The position numbers and the translations under genes were made by a program. This document shows, piece by piece, positions 1-8,005 of a stretch of DNA of 64,000 nt (position 1 is the first letter of the stretch; every line of letters starts with the position of its first letter). The stretch is taken from the NCBI GenBank assembly GCA_963802375.1, contig CAWDIJ010000017.1, positions 1-64,000 on the forward strand. The letters are read 5' to 3'. The notes beneath the pieces are model-generated. The model searched no databases, was not told where the DNA came from, and saw only the letters and a program-made list of their open reading frames with translations. Source of the stretch: JACDAN01 sp963802375. Its GTDB lineage: Bacteria; Actinomycetota; Thermoleophilia; Gaiellales; Gaiellaceae.

Positions 1-213
1 GTGGCCGTGACCGCTGTCGCCGAGCGCCGTGGGCCCGCGAGCGCAGCTGCGACGATGTACGCCGAGACGCCCGAGTCGCGCGCCGCCCGCGAGCAGCACG
101 GACTCGAGCGACGGCTCGCCCGCCCGCTCGGTGCCGACCTCGGCACGCGCCCAACCAAGCAGGCGCGGCGTCGGCTCGACGCCCTCCGCCGCGCACAGCG
201 GCGCGGGCGCTGA
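1..213 (+). CDS. S4-domain RNA-binding protein (Hsp15 type), C-terminal part cut by the window edge
   Basis: The window opens inside this gene; 70 codons run in frame to a TGA at 211-213. The peptide matches the last 70 residues of the complete gene at 13974-14375 with only two residue differences (Met for Leu at residue 19 and Thr for Ala at residue 50 here). The S4 fold itself lies upstream of the window; what remains is the Arg-rich C-terminal tail ending RRAQRRGR, typical of nucleic-acid-binding tails. Proteins of the Hsp15 family bind the 50S subunit carrying a stalled nascent chain. The GTG at position 1 is very probably internal rather than a true start. Confidence 0.75.
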   Translation: MAVTAVAERRGPASAAATMYAETPESRAAREQHGLERRLARPLGADLGTRPTKQARRRLDALRRAQRRGR

Positions 214-233
214 GCTCCGCCGGCGACCGAGTG
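1..233 (+). repeat. Direct repeat copy 1 (S4 gene 3' end)
   Basis: This stretch is nearly identical to 14163-14395 in the same orientation, with five mismatches by eye. Similarity continues about 20 bp past the stop codon and then ends abruptly, so the shared unit is a DNA duplication rather than independent conservation of a protein. The left end lies outside the window. Confidence 0.85.
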
Positions 234-752
234 CAGGACACCGCGACACGGCGCGAAGCGCGAATTTGCAGGGACAACGTGATCGCGAGTGCCCGGCCGT
301 GCCCGCCAGTACCGTCCCAAGACCTCCATGGTGAGGGGGTCGACGGTTCGAGTCCGTCAGAGGGCTTAAACAAGAGCCCTGTAAATGGGATAGTGTTGCC
401 TGCCATGGCGAGATTTGGACTCTTCGCGGGTACGATACGGGTACATTTTGGGACTGGCGGGCACTCGCGGGCACGGGCGATGTCTTGCGACACAGCCTGG
501 AGCGTGCTCGAGAGACTCGATCGCGACCTCTGACTCGAAAAGCTCGTGCAAACAGGCATTCGGCGTTGTCCGCGCCGACACAGCCCTGACTCCCTCCTTC
601 GATAGTCATCGCAGGAGCTCGCCTTCGCGTCGCCCGCCGCCGACGGTTCCAGTCCGTCAGAGAGGTGCGGTAGCGCGGAGAACACGGCTCAACGTCTCGC
701 GATGGGAGCCGCTCACGCGGCTCCCATCGCAGCTGCGTCGCGCATCGTCCTA
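234..752. other. Gene-free border with integration-site remnants
   Basis: No convincing gene is present. The stretch 262-344 resembles 5901-5993, including a CGAATTTGCAGGGA-like motif at 260-274. A tRNA T-arm-like hairpin (GACGG, loop TTCGAGT, CCGTC) lies at 342-358, and a second copy with loop TTCCAGT lies at 642-658, exactly 300 bp away; both are followed by AGAG. Around 436-485 there are GGGTACAT and GGCGGGCAC-type repeats, echoed at 5842-5880. This looks like attachment-site and integrase-arm debris beside a lost tRNA gene. That reading is inference; the repeats themselves are visible. Confidence 0.5.
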
Positions 753-1235
753 TTACGAACACTCCTCCACGGGCGGTGCGGTAATGAGGTGGTTCTCCGA
801 GCCGGGAGGCAGGAAGAAGGTCGAGTAGATCTCTGCCCCCGAAGGGCCTGCGATCACGCGGTGCACATGTCCGAAGCCAGGATCTACGAATCCCTGACCC
901 GCTGCGTACATTCGATTGCGGCAGGCGTTCGGTCCCGCGTCCTGGTAGGTCAACGACCCGCTCCGGACGGTCACGACCACTGGCCCTGGGTGGGTGTGCC
1001 AGGCGAATACCTGGTTTGCACCCAGGCTTAAGTGCTGCACGAAGACGTCGGCTCCGTTGGGCTTCACCGCCCGGGCAATCGGGGAGACTGGAACGTCCGC
1101 GACGTAGTTGTGTGCGACGAAGAACCCCGTCGGCACGGTTGCCGGATCGATCTCCGGCGCGTGAGCGGCGATCGCGGCACCGACGCCGACGACGACAGCG
1201 CCACTTACAGCCACCACCATGATTCTGAAGCGCAT
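753..1235 (-). CDS. Secreted cupin-domain protein
   Basis: The 160-residue product begins with a short basic stretch and a hydrophobic segment (residues 5-25) that reads as a signal peptide or N-terminal anchor. The rest is a small single cupin barrel: the motif HTHPG (near residue 81) is the first cupin motif with two His ligands, and GFGHVHR (near 120) supplies the second His pair. The expected location is outside the membrane. The ATG at 1235 is preceded by an AGGAGG ribosome site at good spacing. The ligand or reaction cannot be read from sequence; cupins cover many functions. An imperfect palindrome lies upstream at 1288-1304. Confidence 0.8.
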   Translation of the reverse strand: MRFRIMVVAVSGAVVVGVGAAIAAHAPEIDPATVPTGFFVAHNYVADVPVSPIARAVKPNGADVFVQHLSLGANQVFAWHTHPGPVVVTVRSGSLTYQDAGPNACRNRMYAAGQGFVDPGFGHVHRVIAGPSGAEIYSTFFLPPGSENHLITAPPVEECS

Positions 1236-1287
1236 CGTGCTCCTCCTTTCCCCGGCCCGCTGAAGCGGCGAGGCCTCCGAAGCCGGG

Positions 1288-1304
1288 TCCGATGTCGAAT
1301 CGGA
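1288..1304. promoter_or_regulatory. Possible operator palindrome upstream of the cupin gene
   Basis: TCCGAT and ATCGGA are separated by five bases (GTCGA), 53 bp upstream of the cupin start codon. Another GTCCGATT lies at 1316-1323. A dyad of this size can occur by chance, so this is a weak call. Confidence 0.25.
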
Positions 1305-1387
1305 TGGTCGAACCCGTCCGATTCAGATCCGTTCAGGCGCGCAATAGTTGGACGGAGCGCGCGTGTACGCCCGCCCGCTCCGTCTCG

Positions 1388-1858
1388 TCAACCCGTCGGA
1401 ACGGTGATGACGCCCTCAAGGCGCGCGTACCACGCCCGGCCGAGCCCCTCATGGCCGCTCCGCCCGCCTCCGGTTACCCGGACGTACTGGCCCGTGCCGC
1501 GCACGACCCTCCACTTGCCGAAGGCGACGGCGTCGTCGATGCCGTCGCCGTTTCCATCGTTCCCGATGTCGACCCACTCCCTCCGCTCTCGAAGCACGAG
1601 GTTGCCCCGCTTTCCGGTGAGTCTCCAGAAGCCGGTGGTGATCCCATTGCGCTCGGAGAGGGTTTTTCCCTCATTGACCGTGCCGGAGTCGCGCTTCATC
1701 GCTCCGGCCCGCACCGGGGTGAGCACGAACGTCTCGTCCGGAAGGATCTTCATCTCGAATGCCACCCGCTGCTTTGCCGCGTCCGGTCGCGATTCCGCAA
1801 CGGATGTCAGCGTGACAGCCGCGACGAGAGCGAGGAATACAGCCAGTCGGATTTTCAT
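1388..1858 (-). CDS. Secreted hypothetical protein, small beta-barrel type
   Basis: The 156-residue product has a signal peptide (MKIRLAVFLALVAAVTLTS, cleavage near residue 23). The chosen ATG at 1858 has AGGAGG eight bases upstream; an in-frame extension to 1933 would bury the signal peptide and is rejected. The C-terminal half contains GKWRVVRGTGQYVRVTGGGR, a pattern of the GTGxYxxxxGxG type seen in small lipocalin-like or allene-oxide-cyclase-like barrels, and it resembles the tail of the protein at 15852-16247. The middle (NDGNGDGIDD) is Asp/Gly rich and could bind calcium. A triple-heptamer array lies 94-122 bp upstream. Function unknown. Confidence 0.7.
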   Translation of the reverse strand: MKIRLAVFLALVAAVTLTSVAESRPDAAKQRVAFEMKILPDETFVLTPVRAGAMKRDSGTVNEGKTLSERNGITTGFWRLTGKRGNLVLRERREWVDIGNDGNGDGIDDAVAFGKWRVVRGTGQYVRVTGGGRSGHEGLGRAWYARLEGVITVPTG

Positions 1859-1951
1859 GCCTGCCTCCTTTCGATTCCCACTGTCGAAACCAGTGATCGA
1901 ACGGTCCTTTCGTTTCGATGACCAGGTCCGCAACCAGCGTGGAAGAGGCCA

Positions 1952-1980
1952 CTGAGGAGAGGCTGAGGGGGTGCTGAGGA
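1952..1980 (+). promoter_or_regulatory. SARP-type heptamer array (three repeats, 11-bp period)
   Basis: CTGAGGA at 1952, CTGAGGG at 1963 and CTGAGGA at 1974 recur in exact 11-bp steps. BTAD/SARP regulators are known to bind heptamers repeated every 11 bp, on one face of the helix. The array sits between the end of the kinase gene (2008) and the start of the secreted barrel gene (1858), and matches the array at 3964-3992. The heptamers read on the plus strand, that is, away from the barrel gene, so which promoter they serve is uncertain. Confidence 0.6.
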
Positions 1981-2007
1981 GGCCGGGCGTTTATTCGAGG
2001 GGCGGTG

Positions 2008-3882
2008 CTAAAGACACGCCGGGACGAATACGTTCTCCGAGACACCAACCCAGGCGAAACGGTCGTCGACGGCAAGCCACCGGGGATGAAAGCCGAGCTC
2101 GATCGTCTCGATGACGGTCTCCGAGGCGACATCGAGACGGGAGAGCGTTCCGTCGCAGTGGTTTGTGACCCAGACGGAGTCGGGGCCAAGAGCGACGTCC
2201 ATCGGCCTGCTCCCAACCGTGATCTTCTGCCGCACTCGGCCAGTCACTGGATCGATGCGCCAGACGCTGTCGTCTTCGAACATTGCGACCCAGACGGACC
2301 CATGGCCGGTCGCGATTCCGAAAGGGAAGTTCCCGACCGAAATGCGCGTCGCTCGTCCATTCCGGGCATCGATGTAAAGCAGGTCGTCGGCGGGTGCGCC
2401 GAGCCTGCCGAGCGTGATCCATGCGCCTCCGGAGGCCGAGGCCCCATTCCCGAATGCGGCGGCGTTGCTGTCGTCACCCGGCTCGAGTTGGTACGTGCGC
2501 TCTCGGCGGAGTGGGTGCAGACGCCAGCGTTCGACCGCAGCTTCCGTTGCGATCCAAAGAGAGCCGCCTCCAACCGCGAGGGAGGTTGCCGCGGCATCGC
2601 CAGCCAGTGGTACGCGCGGGGCTGCAACCCGATCCTCGACTTGGACCACCGGCAACTCGACGTCGACCACCACCACTTTTCCGCGACCGACGCTTGCGAC
2701 CCACAACCTATCGTCGCCCTCCCCGGCGAGACCGTCGCCTGCGTCGTACTGCCCGGAGTTGAGGACGGCTCCTGTGCGGCGATCGACCCGCGTGAGCGTC
2801 CCGTCGCTCTCGCTCGCAACGAACACGTAGTTCCCGATGATTTCGACTTCCCGCGGGTTCCTGCCCACTGGGATGACATCAACGATCTCGTTGGTGTCCA
2901 GATCGATCTTGACCAGTGATTCAGGCGTCACCGATGGAGCGGCTCCATTCCGCGAGAAGAGTGCAGCAGCCACTGCCGCTACGAGCGCGACGAGCACGAC
3001 CAGCACTCCGAGGAGTCTGCGCCTGCGAAGGATCGGCGGTCGGCGGAGCTCTAGCGCCTCCTCGGCGGCAGCGATCAGCGCGGCACAGGTCGGATAACGA
3101 TCCACCGGATCCTTGGCCAGCGCCCGCTGGATCACCGCATCGATCGCCGTAGGCAGCTCGGAGCCGAGCTCACTTGCGCTCGGCGGTTCTTCCTCCAGAT
3201 GCGCCCAGGCCGCCGCCAGGCGCGAGGTCCGCCGGTAGGGAACGGAACCGGTGAGACTCTCGAAGAGAAGGCAACCGAGTGAGTAGACATCCGCTCTCCC
3301 GTCGACGGGCTTCCCCTCGATCTGCTCGGGGGCAAGGTACGCGGGTGTGCCGACCGAGCGACCCTCGCCCGCCTCCAGACCCTGCTCCTCGAGCCGCCGT
3401 GTGAGCCCGAAGTCGGCGAGGTAGACGTGCTCGTTCGCATCGAGGAGCACGTTCGAGGGCTTCACGTCGCGGTGCACGAGACCCTTGCGATGTGCTGCAT
3501 CGAGCGCGTTCGCGACCTGCCCGCAGATCGCGAGCGCACGCGCGGGCTCGAGCGCCCCCTCCGTCGCGAGAAGCGCTCTGAGATCCGTCCCCTCGACGAT
3601 GCGCATCGCGAGGTAGAGACGACCGTCTACGTCGCCGGCGTCGTGGATCGGAACGACGTTCGGATGCTCGAGCGCCATCGTGAGCTCCGTCTCGCGGGCG
3701 AAGCGTTCCTTGAAGCGCTCGTCGAGCGCGAGCTCGGGGGTGACGAGCTTGAGCGCGACCGTTCGCTTCAGACGCAGGTCGTAGGCGCGGTATACGACCC
3801 CCATCCCACCCCGCCCGACAAGCTCCTCGATCCGGTAGCCAAGGAAGTCGGATCCGATCTCGACCTGGGTCTGGGTGCTCAT
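2008..3882 (-). CDS. Membrane Ser/Thr protein kinase with extracellular beta-propeller sensor
   Basis: The 624-residue protein has a cytoplasmic Hanks-type kinase domain at residues 15-275: Gly loop GRGGMG (23-28), ATP-binding Lys45, catalytic HRDVKPSN with Asp139, DFG at 157-159, and the APE motif near 184. A single membrane helix follows (about 289-309). Residues 320-624 are a run of repeats of the form 'DLDTNEIVDVIPVGRNPREV' and 'SVWVTNHCDGTLSRLDVAS', typical of YVTN/NHL beta-propellers, here placed outside the cell. Such kinases phosphorylate regulators after sensing an external cue. The gene is divergent from the BTAD regulator at 4027, an obvious candidate substrate or partner by position, which is inference. 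Confidence 0.93.
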   Translation of the reverse strand: MSTQTQVEIGSDFLGYRIEELVGRGGMGVVYRAYDLRLKRTVALKLVTPELALDERFKERFARETELTMALEHPNVVPIHDAGDVDGRLYLAMRIVEGTDLRALLATEGALEPARALAICGQVANALDAAHRKGLVHRDVKPSNVLLDANEHVYLADFGLTRRLEEQGLEAGEGRSVGTPAYLAPEQIEGKPVDGRADVYSLGCLLFESLTGSVPYRRTSRLAAAWAHLEEEPPSASELGSELPTAIDAVIQRALAKDPVDRYPTCAALIAAAEEALELRRPPILRRRRLLGVLVVLVALVAAVAAALFSRNGAAPSVTPESLVKIDLDTNEIVDVIPVGRNPREVEIIGNYVFVASESDGTLTRVDRRTGAVLNSGQYDAGDGLAGEGDDRLWVASVGRGKVVVVDVELPVVQVEDRVAAPRVPLAGDAAATSLAVGGGSLWIATEAAVERWRLHPLRRERTYQLEPGDDSNAAAFGNGASASGGAWITLGRLGAPADDLLYIDARNGRATRISVGNFPFGIATGHGSVWVAMFEDDSVWRIDPVTGRVRQKITVGSRPMDVALGPDSVWVTNHCDGTLSRLDVASETVIETIELGFHPRWLAVDDRFAWVGVSENVFVPACL

Positions 3883-3963
3883 TGTTTCGACCTTGTGGAC
3901 AACGATACGACCGCGACGGCGGGCGTACCAGGCGCCTTACTCCCGAAAGCTTCCCCGGCGGTA

Positions 3964-3992
3964 CTGAGGCATCGCTGAGTCCCCGCTGAGGA
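3964..3992 (+). promoter_or_regulatory. SARP-type heptamer array upstream of the BTAD regulator
   Basis: CTGAGGC (3964), CTGAGTC (3975) and CTGAGGA (3986) repeat in exact 11-bp steps. Ten bases after the last heptamer comes TAGCGT (4003-4008), a fair TAnnnT -10 box, and the regulator's GTG start is at 4027. Known SARP sites likewise place the last heptamer about 8 bp before the -10. The layout suggests self-activation of the regulator and possibly control of the divergent kinase. The array is seen; the binding is inferred. Confidence 0.65.
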
Positions 3993-4026
3993 GGCGAGGT
4001 GCTAGCGTCGCCGCCGGAGACGAGAC

Positions 4027-5628
4027 GTGGAGTTCCGGATCCTGGGGCCGCTCGACGTAGTCGAGCAAGGTCGTCCGCTCGCGCTCGGCGGAGCGCGTCA
4101 GCGGGCGCTTCTGGCCTTGCTGCTCACCCGCGCGAACGAGGTCGTCTCGACCGACCGGCTAATAGACGAGCTGTGGGGGGAACGGCCGCCGAAGACGGCT
4201 GACAACGCGCTGCAGTACCACGTCTCCCGGCTCCGCAAGCTGCTCGCCCCGAGCCAGGTGATCGTCACCAAGGAACCCGGGTACTTGATCCGAGTCGAGC
4301 CCGACGAGCTCGACCTACTCCGCTTCGAGCGCCTGGTCGAGGAGGGGCAACGGTCGTCGCCCGAGGTCGCTGCGAGGCTCCTCCGTGAGGCGCTCGCGCT
4401 CTGGCGCGGCCGCGCGCTCGCCGACCTCGCGGACGAGTCGTTCGCCCAGCCTGAGATCCTTCGTCTCGAGGAGCTGCGGCTTGTCGCGCTCGAGCGACGC
4501 ATCGAGGCTGACCTCGCACTCGGGCGCGCCGCTGAGCTCGTCGCAGAGCTCGAGGCCGTCGTTCGCGAGCACCCGCTCCGCGAGCGGCCTCGGGCACAGC
4601 TCATGCTGGCGCTCTACCGCTCGGGACGGCAGGCGGAGGCGCTCGAGGTTTATCGGCAGACGCGGCGCCTATTGGTGGACGAGCTGGGCATCGAGCCGAG
4701 CCCGGCCCTCCACGAGCTGGAGCAGGCGATCCTCCACCAGGACCCCGAACTGGCCCCCAGGGTCGATGTCGTAGCGCCGCGGCAGCGCGCCATCATGGTG
4801 GTCGCGGGCAACGAAGACCGGCTCGACAAGTTGCTCGCGCTCGCCGAGCCGCTCGCTCGACGGCCGGCGCGCGAATTGATCGTGGCTCGCCTCTTGAGCC
4901 ACGATGGCGACCTTGCAGCCGCGACGCTGGACCTCGCCGAGCGCCGGCGCGGTCTCACCGAGCGCGGCGCGTCGGCCCGCGTCGCCGCCTACACCACGTC
5001 CGAGCTGGGAAACGACGCCGTGCGACTCGCGTCCGAGCACGACGTCGATCTCGTCATCGTGGCCGCGTCGCCCGCGCTCCTTGAGAGTGGCCACCCAGAC
5101 GCGGACCTCGACCGCATTCTCGAGCGTACGCCTTGTGACGTCGCCGTGCTGGCGGGCACGGGGCAGGTAGCGGAAGGACCGATCGTCACGCCGTTCGCTG
5201 GCGTCGAGCACGACTGGGCAGCCATCGAAGTCGCCGCTTGGCTCGCGGGGGCGCTCGGGACGACGCTCCGGCTCCTCGGAACCGAGGCCGACCCCGCGCT
5301 CGGACGGCGGGACGCCAGTCGGCTCCTGGCGCGAGCGTCGCTTCTGGTTCAGCAAGTCGTCGGAATCGTCACCGAGCCGGTGCTCGTGCCGCCTGGCGAC
5401 GAAGGCGTTCTCGGAGCAGCGCGTGATGCGCGGATGCTCGTCGTCGGTCTCTCTGACCGCTGGCGGATCGAGGGCATCGGCCGCGCACGCCTCGCCGTTG
5501 CGGCGAGAGCGCAGGTGCCGACGCTCTTCGTGCGTCGCGGTCTCCGGCCAAGCGGCGTCGCGCCGAACGAGACCCTGACGCGCTTTACGTGGACACTTTC
5601 ATCCGCAGACGTCGAGCCGGTCACGTGA
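4027..5628 (+). CDS. BTAD/SARP-family transcriptional regulator fused to two universal-stress-like domains
   Basis: The 533-residue protein opens with an OmpR-like winged helix (residues 1-95, starting MEFRILGPLDV) followed by the helical BTAD repeat domain (about 97-242, with ALEVYRQTRRLLVDELGIEPSP). This pair defines AfsR/SARP activators that bind direct heptamer repeats. Residues 253-385 and 388-515 each look like a universal stress protein fold (AIMVVAGNEDR ... VDLVIVAASP ... TPCDVAVLAG; then MLVVGLSDRW ... QVPTLFVRRG). No NB-ARC or TPR part is present, so it is not a full AfsR. The GTG at 4027 follows a GGAG site. The heptamer array at 3964-3992 suggests autoregulation. The fusion is unusual and could let the regulator sense a nucleotide or stress ligand. 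Confidence 0.88.
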   Translation: MEFRILGPLDVVEQGRPLALGGARQRALLALLLTRANEVVSTDRLIDELWGERPPKTADNALQYHVSRLRKLLAPSQVIVTKEPGYLIRVEPDELDLLRFERLVEEGQRSSPEVAARLLREALALWRGRALADLADESFAQPEILRLEELRLVALERRIEADLALGRAAELVAELEAVVREHPLRERPRAQLMLALYRSGRQAEALEVYRQTRRLLVDELGIEPSPALHELEQAILHQDPELAPRVDVVAPRQRAIMVVAGNEDRLDKLLALAEPLARRPARELIVARLLSHDGDLAAATLDLAERRRGLTERGASARVAAYTTSELGNDAVRLASEHDVDLVIVAASPALLESGHPDADLDRILERTPCDVAVLAGTGQVAEGPIVTPFAGVEHDWAAIEVAAWLAGALGTTLRLLGTEADPALGRRDASRLLARASLLVQQVVGIVTEPVLVPPGDEGVLGAARDARMLVVGLSDRWRIEGIGRARLAVAARAQVPTLFVRRGLRPSGVAPNETLTRFTWTLSSADVEPVT

Positions 5629-5678
5629 ATCCGAGACCATGTCGCAACGGCGGAGGCCAACGCACTTGTGCCGTACCT

Positions 5679-5715
5679 GCCCGTCACGCCAGCGGTCGCT
5701 GGTTCGAGTCCCGTA
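5679..5715 (+). pseudogene. tRNA-Asp-like 3' fragment
   Basis: The run from the anticodon loop (CGTCAC, anticodon GTC) through the T-loop GGTTCGAGTCCCGT matches the 3' half of tRNA-Asp, but the T-stem pairing is poor and there is no D-arm or 5' half. Most likely an old attachment-site relic. Confidence 0.45.
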
Positions 5716-5900
5716 TTTCGCGCTTCGTACGTCCGAGTTTCCTGAACACACGAATCGGCAGATGCTGGGCCGTGAGAATCAGGCGCGTCTACGTGCGTTG
5801 TGTGTTTCGAGAACAGACAACGGACCGCGGGGAAGAGACGGGTACATCAGCCTGGGAGGCGCGGGCACGCGCGTGCACGCTAGGCGCAGCTCGAACGACC

Positions 5901-5993
5901 GATTTGCAGGAGAAACGTGACCGCGAGTGCTCGGCCGTGCCCGCCGATACCCCCTCATGACCTCCATGGTAAGGAGGGGAGGGGGTCGACGGC
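5901..5993 (+). repeat. Degenerate copy of the 262-344 sequence
   Basis: Shared blocks include TTTGCAGG, AACGTGA, GCGAGTGC, CGGCCGTGCCCGCC, GACCTCCATGGT and GGGGGTCGACGG in the same order and orientation as 262-344, with one insertion of about ten bases. Both copies lie beside tRNA-like fragments. Confidence 0.6.
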
Positions 5994-6123
5994 TACGGGA
6001 ACGAGCGCCCATCGCAGCGCGGCGAGCGCTTGGCTTTCGCTCTCTTCTTCCCTCCCCAGTAGTCGGCTGCGTCGGCGACCAGCATCGCTGCTCTGCCGAC
6101 TGGCTAAGACGCGCACATGCTTG

Positions 6124-6161
6124 TTGCCGACTCGAACCGGCGACCTCCGGCGTGACAGGCC
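6124..6161 (-). pseudogene. tRNA-Asp 3' fragment
   Basis: On the minus strand the sequence GGCCTGTCACGCCGGAGGTC followed by GCCGGTTCGAGTCGGC is the anticodon-to-T-arm portion of tRNA-Asp (anticodon GTC). The 5' half and a proper acceptor stem are absent. Confidence 0.55.
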
Positions 6162-6254
6162 CGAGTTCGGCGAAGATCCCAGACTCCCGAGGGGCAGCTG
6201 CGACGCTGGCGAGCAATGGGATTGTCAAGAACGGCGAATTTGCAGGGGAGTTGC

Positions 6255-6302
6255 GAGTGGGCCGGGCAGGGATCGAACCTGCGACCTTGGGATTAAAAGT
6301 CC
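6255..6302 (-). pseudogene. tRNA-Lys 3' half, distal attachment-site copy
   Basis: These 48 bases are identical to 18266-18313, the 3' half of the intact tRNA-Lys plus three flanking bases, in the same orientation. Identity stops within the anticodon stem. It is the expected footprint of an element integrated at the tRNA 3' end and extending to lower coordinates. Peptides read across it (GRAGIEPATLGLK-like) are not genes. Confidence 0.8.
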
Positions 6303-6725
6303 GTGCGGAACCGCGGCAACAGACTGTTCTCAGCTGAAACTGCCTGCAACGACCACGAGTCGACGCTGAAGCAAACTGCAAGGAGCCGCAGGTCGTGGAG
6401 ACAAGCCCGTACTCCCATTCGTGCTCGCGTCCGTCGTCCGACCGGACAACTGAAGCGCGATCGACCGTATGCTGGAACTCGGAACCGTCGCGTCGACCGG
6501 AACGTCGTCTCGGCCTGGTGCCAGCTCGCCACCAGGCTGCGGAAGGTGGGGCGGGTCGGCTGGTGAGCCGTCTGTCCGCTGGAGCCTGAAGGGGTACATC
6601 CGTCCTCCGTTCCGGGACCGGAGCGGGGACCGGACGGCGAGCCGAGCCTATCGCGTCAAGCAGGAGGGCGGACGGCAGATCGCGTAGCGTTCGTAAACGC
6701 GATCGTGCGAATCTGCAGGTAGACG

Positions 6726-7232
6726 ATGAACCGTATCCAACTCGCCACCGCAGGCCTATTCGTCGCCTGGATGGTCAACGACCTCGAAGAGCTGGCGACC
6801 ATGAGCGACAACTCACGCACACTTGTGACACGACTCCCGGACTGGATTCCAATGCCCGCGTCCGTACGACAACGAGGCTTCACGGCGCGCTACGTCGCCA
6901 CCGGCGTCCCCGCCGTAGGGCTCGTCGTGGCCGCCGCCGCCGTACGCGGCTACCGGACTCAGGGTCGCTCGGCCTTCTACCAGAACGCACTCCTCGGCTT
7001 CGGCTTGCACGGGTTCGGCCACATCGGCATGAGCCTTCTTGCACGTGGCTATACCAGTGGTGTTGCCACAGCTCCTACGGTCGTCGTCCCATTCTGGCTG
7101 TGGGCAACCCGGGCACTACAGCAAGCTGGCGTTCCGAACCGACGCAGCTTCGCGGCCGCGATCGCACTCCTCGCAGCATCCCTCGCCGGCGGCCATCTCA
7201 CCGCCTACCTCGTGACCAAGAACCAACCCTGA
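6726..7232 (+). CDS. HXXEE-domain membrane protein
   Basis: The 168-residue protein has four or five hydrophobic segments (about 5-18, 58-75, 87-105, 117-131, 142-160) and the signature region WMVNDLEELATM near residue 15, which corresponds to the HxxEE motif of this family. The usual first His is replaced by Asn here, while the Glu pair is kept. A second conserved patch, FGLHGFGHIGMSLLARGY (near residue 97), carries the family's other His residues. Biochemical function of the family is not established. The ATG at 6726 has only a weak AGGT upstream. It is the first gene inside the island. Confidence 0.75.
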   Translation: MNRIQLATAGLFVAWMVNDLEELATMSDNSRTLVTRLPDWIPMPASVRQRGFTARYVATGVPAVGLVVAAAAVRGYRTQGRSAFYQNALLGFGLHGFGHIGMSLLARGYTSGVATAPTVVVPFWLWATRALQQAGVPNRRSFAAAIALLAASLAGGHLTAYLVTKNQP

Positions 7233-7476
7233 GTCATCGGCGAAGAGTCAAGTCCCAGACGTGGATGTCAAAGAGCTCCGCGTTGGGTGCATCAACTCAG
7301 TCGTGAGTTCGGGAGACGCTCATGGTCATCTGGGTCAGCTTTGGCGGTGTTCAGTGCACGTCGACGCCGAGATGCGGCGGTCCTGGACGGCTTCGTCGTG
7401 CGGCTCAGAGCAAAGGAAGGGAGTTGCTCAGCACACGGTGTTCGACCGTCGCCTACGTTGGCGACAGCGCCACGCC
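7233..7476. other. Intergenic, nothing recognised
   Basis: No gene, tRNA or strong hairpin was seen; short open frames here have implausible composition. Confidence 0.5.
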
Positions 7477-7890
7477 TTAGCCGTCTGGTGTTGTGCCGGG
7501 GGAGGTCGTGCGGCGGGCTGCGGGCGGCGTCTCGGGACTGCGCTGCGTCAGGAGGCCGGCGCTGAGCATGCCGACGCCGAAGACAACCAGCGGCAGCCAT
7601 GCATTGGTGCCCTCGTCAGAGAAGCCGAACACAAACGGTGAGGTGGCCAGCACGATGCCGGCAAGCGCATCGATCGTCAAATGGATCGGCAGCGGAACGA
7701 TCCTTGCGACACTGAGATCCCAGTCGGTGATCAGGCTTTGACCGAACGCGAGGGCGCCGATGGTGATCGGTATCGCAACGGCTGCCCCGCCGACGTCGCT
7801 GAACCCGAAGATCCACGGCGAGCCGATCAACACGACCGCCAGCGGATAATCGAGCATCGCATGCATGCGGCTCGTAATCGGTCGTTTCAC
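7477..7890 (-). CDS. SPW-repeat small membrane protein
   Basis: The product has two copies of a two-helix unit: GSPWIFGFSD (first repeat) and TSPFVFGFSD (second repeat), the hallmark of the SPW repeat family. Four membrane helices and a Pro/Thr-rich cytoplasmic tail follow. I start at the GTG at 7890 because GAGG lies five bases upstream; a GTG at 7923 would add eleven residues without a ribosome site. The family's role is unknown. Confidence 0.8.
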   Translation of the reverse strand: MKRPITSRMHAMLDYPLAVVLIGSPWIFGFSDVGGAAVAIPITIGALAFGQSLITDWDLSVARIVPLPIHLTIDALAGIVLATSPFVFGFSDEGTNAWLPLVVFGVGMLSAGLLTQRSPETPPAARRTTSPGTTPDG

Positions 7891-8005
7891 GTCAGCCTCG
7901 TACCCAGTATGCCGGGCTACCACGATTGCCGAGAATGCCGTCAGGGCGGCGAAGCCCGAGATGAGTTAGTTCGATGCACCCACGGGTGCATCCACGCGAG
8001 CGCAT

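Larger units (their letters stand above)
5629..6725. other. Gene-free island border packed with tRNA 3' fragments
   Basis: About 1.1 kb without a credible gene. It holds a tRNA-Asp-like 3' fragment (5679-5715, plus strand), a repeat related to 262-344 (5901-5993), a second tRNA-Asp 3' fragment on the minus strand (6124-6161), the CGAATTTGCAGGGGA motif (6234-6249) and a tRNA-Lys 3' fragment (6255-6302). The rest, 6303-6725, shows nothing I can assign. This looks like repeated integration and decay at tRNA targets. Confidence 0.6.

Noticed and set aside
6250..6337. Peptides such as GRAGIEPATLGLK or GRDRTCDLGIK
   Set aside because: Well-known false proteins produced by reading through tRNA 3' ends; the DNA is a tRNA-Lys fragment.
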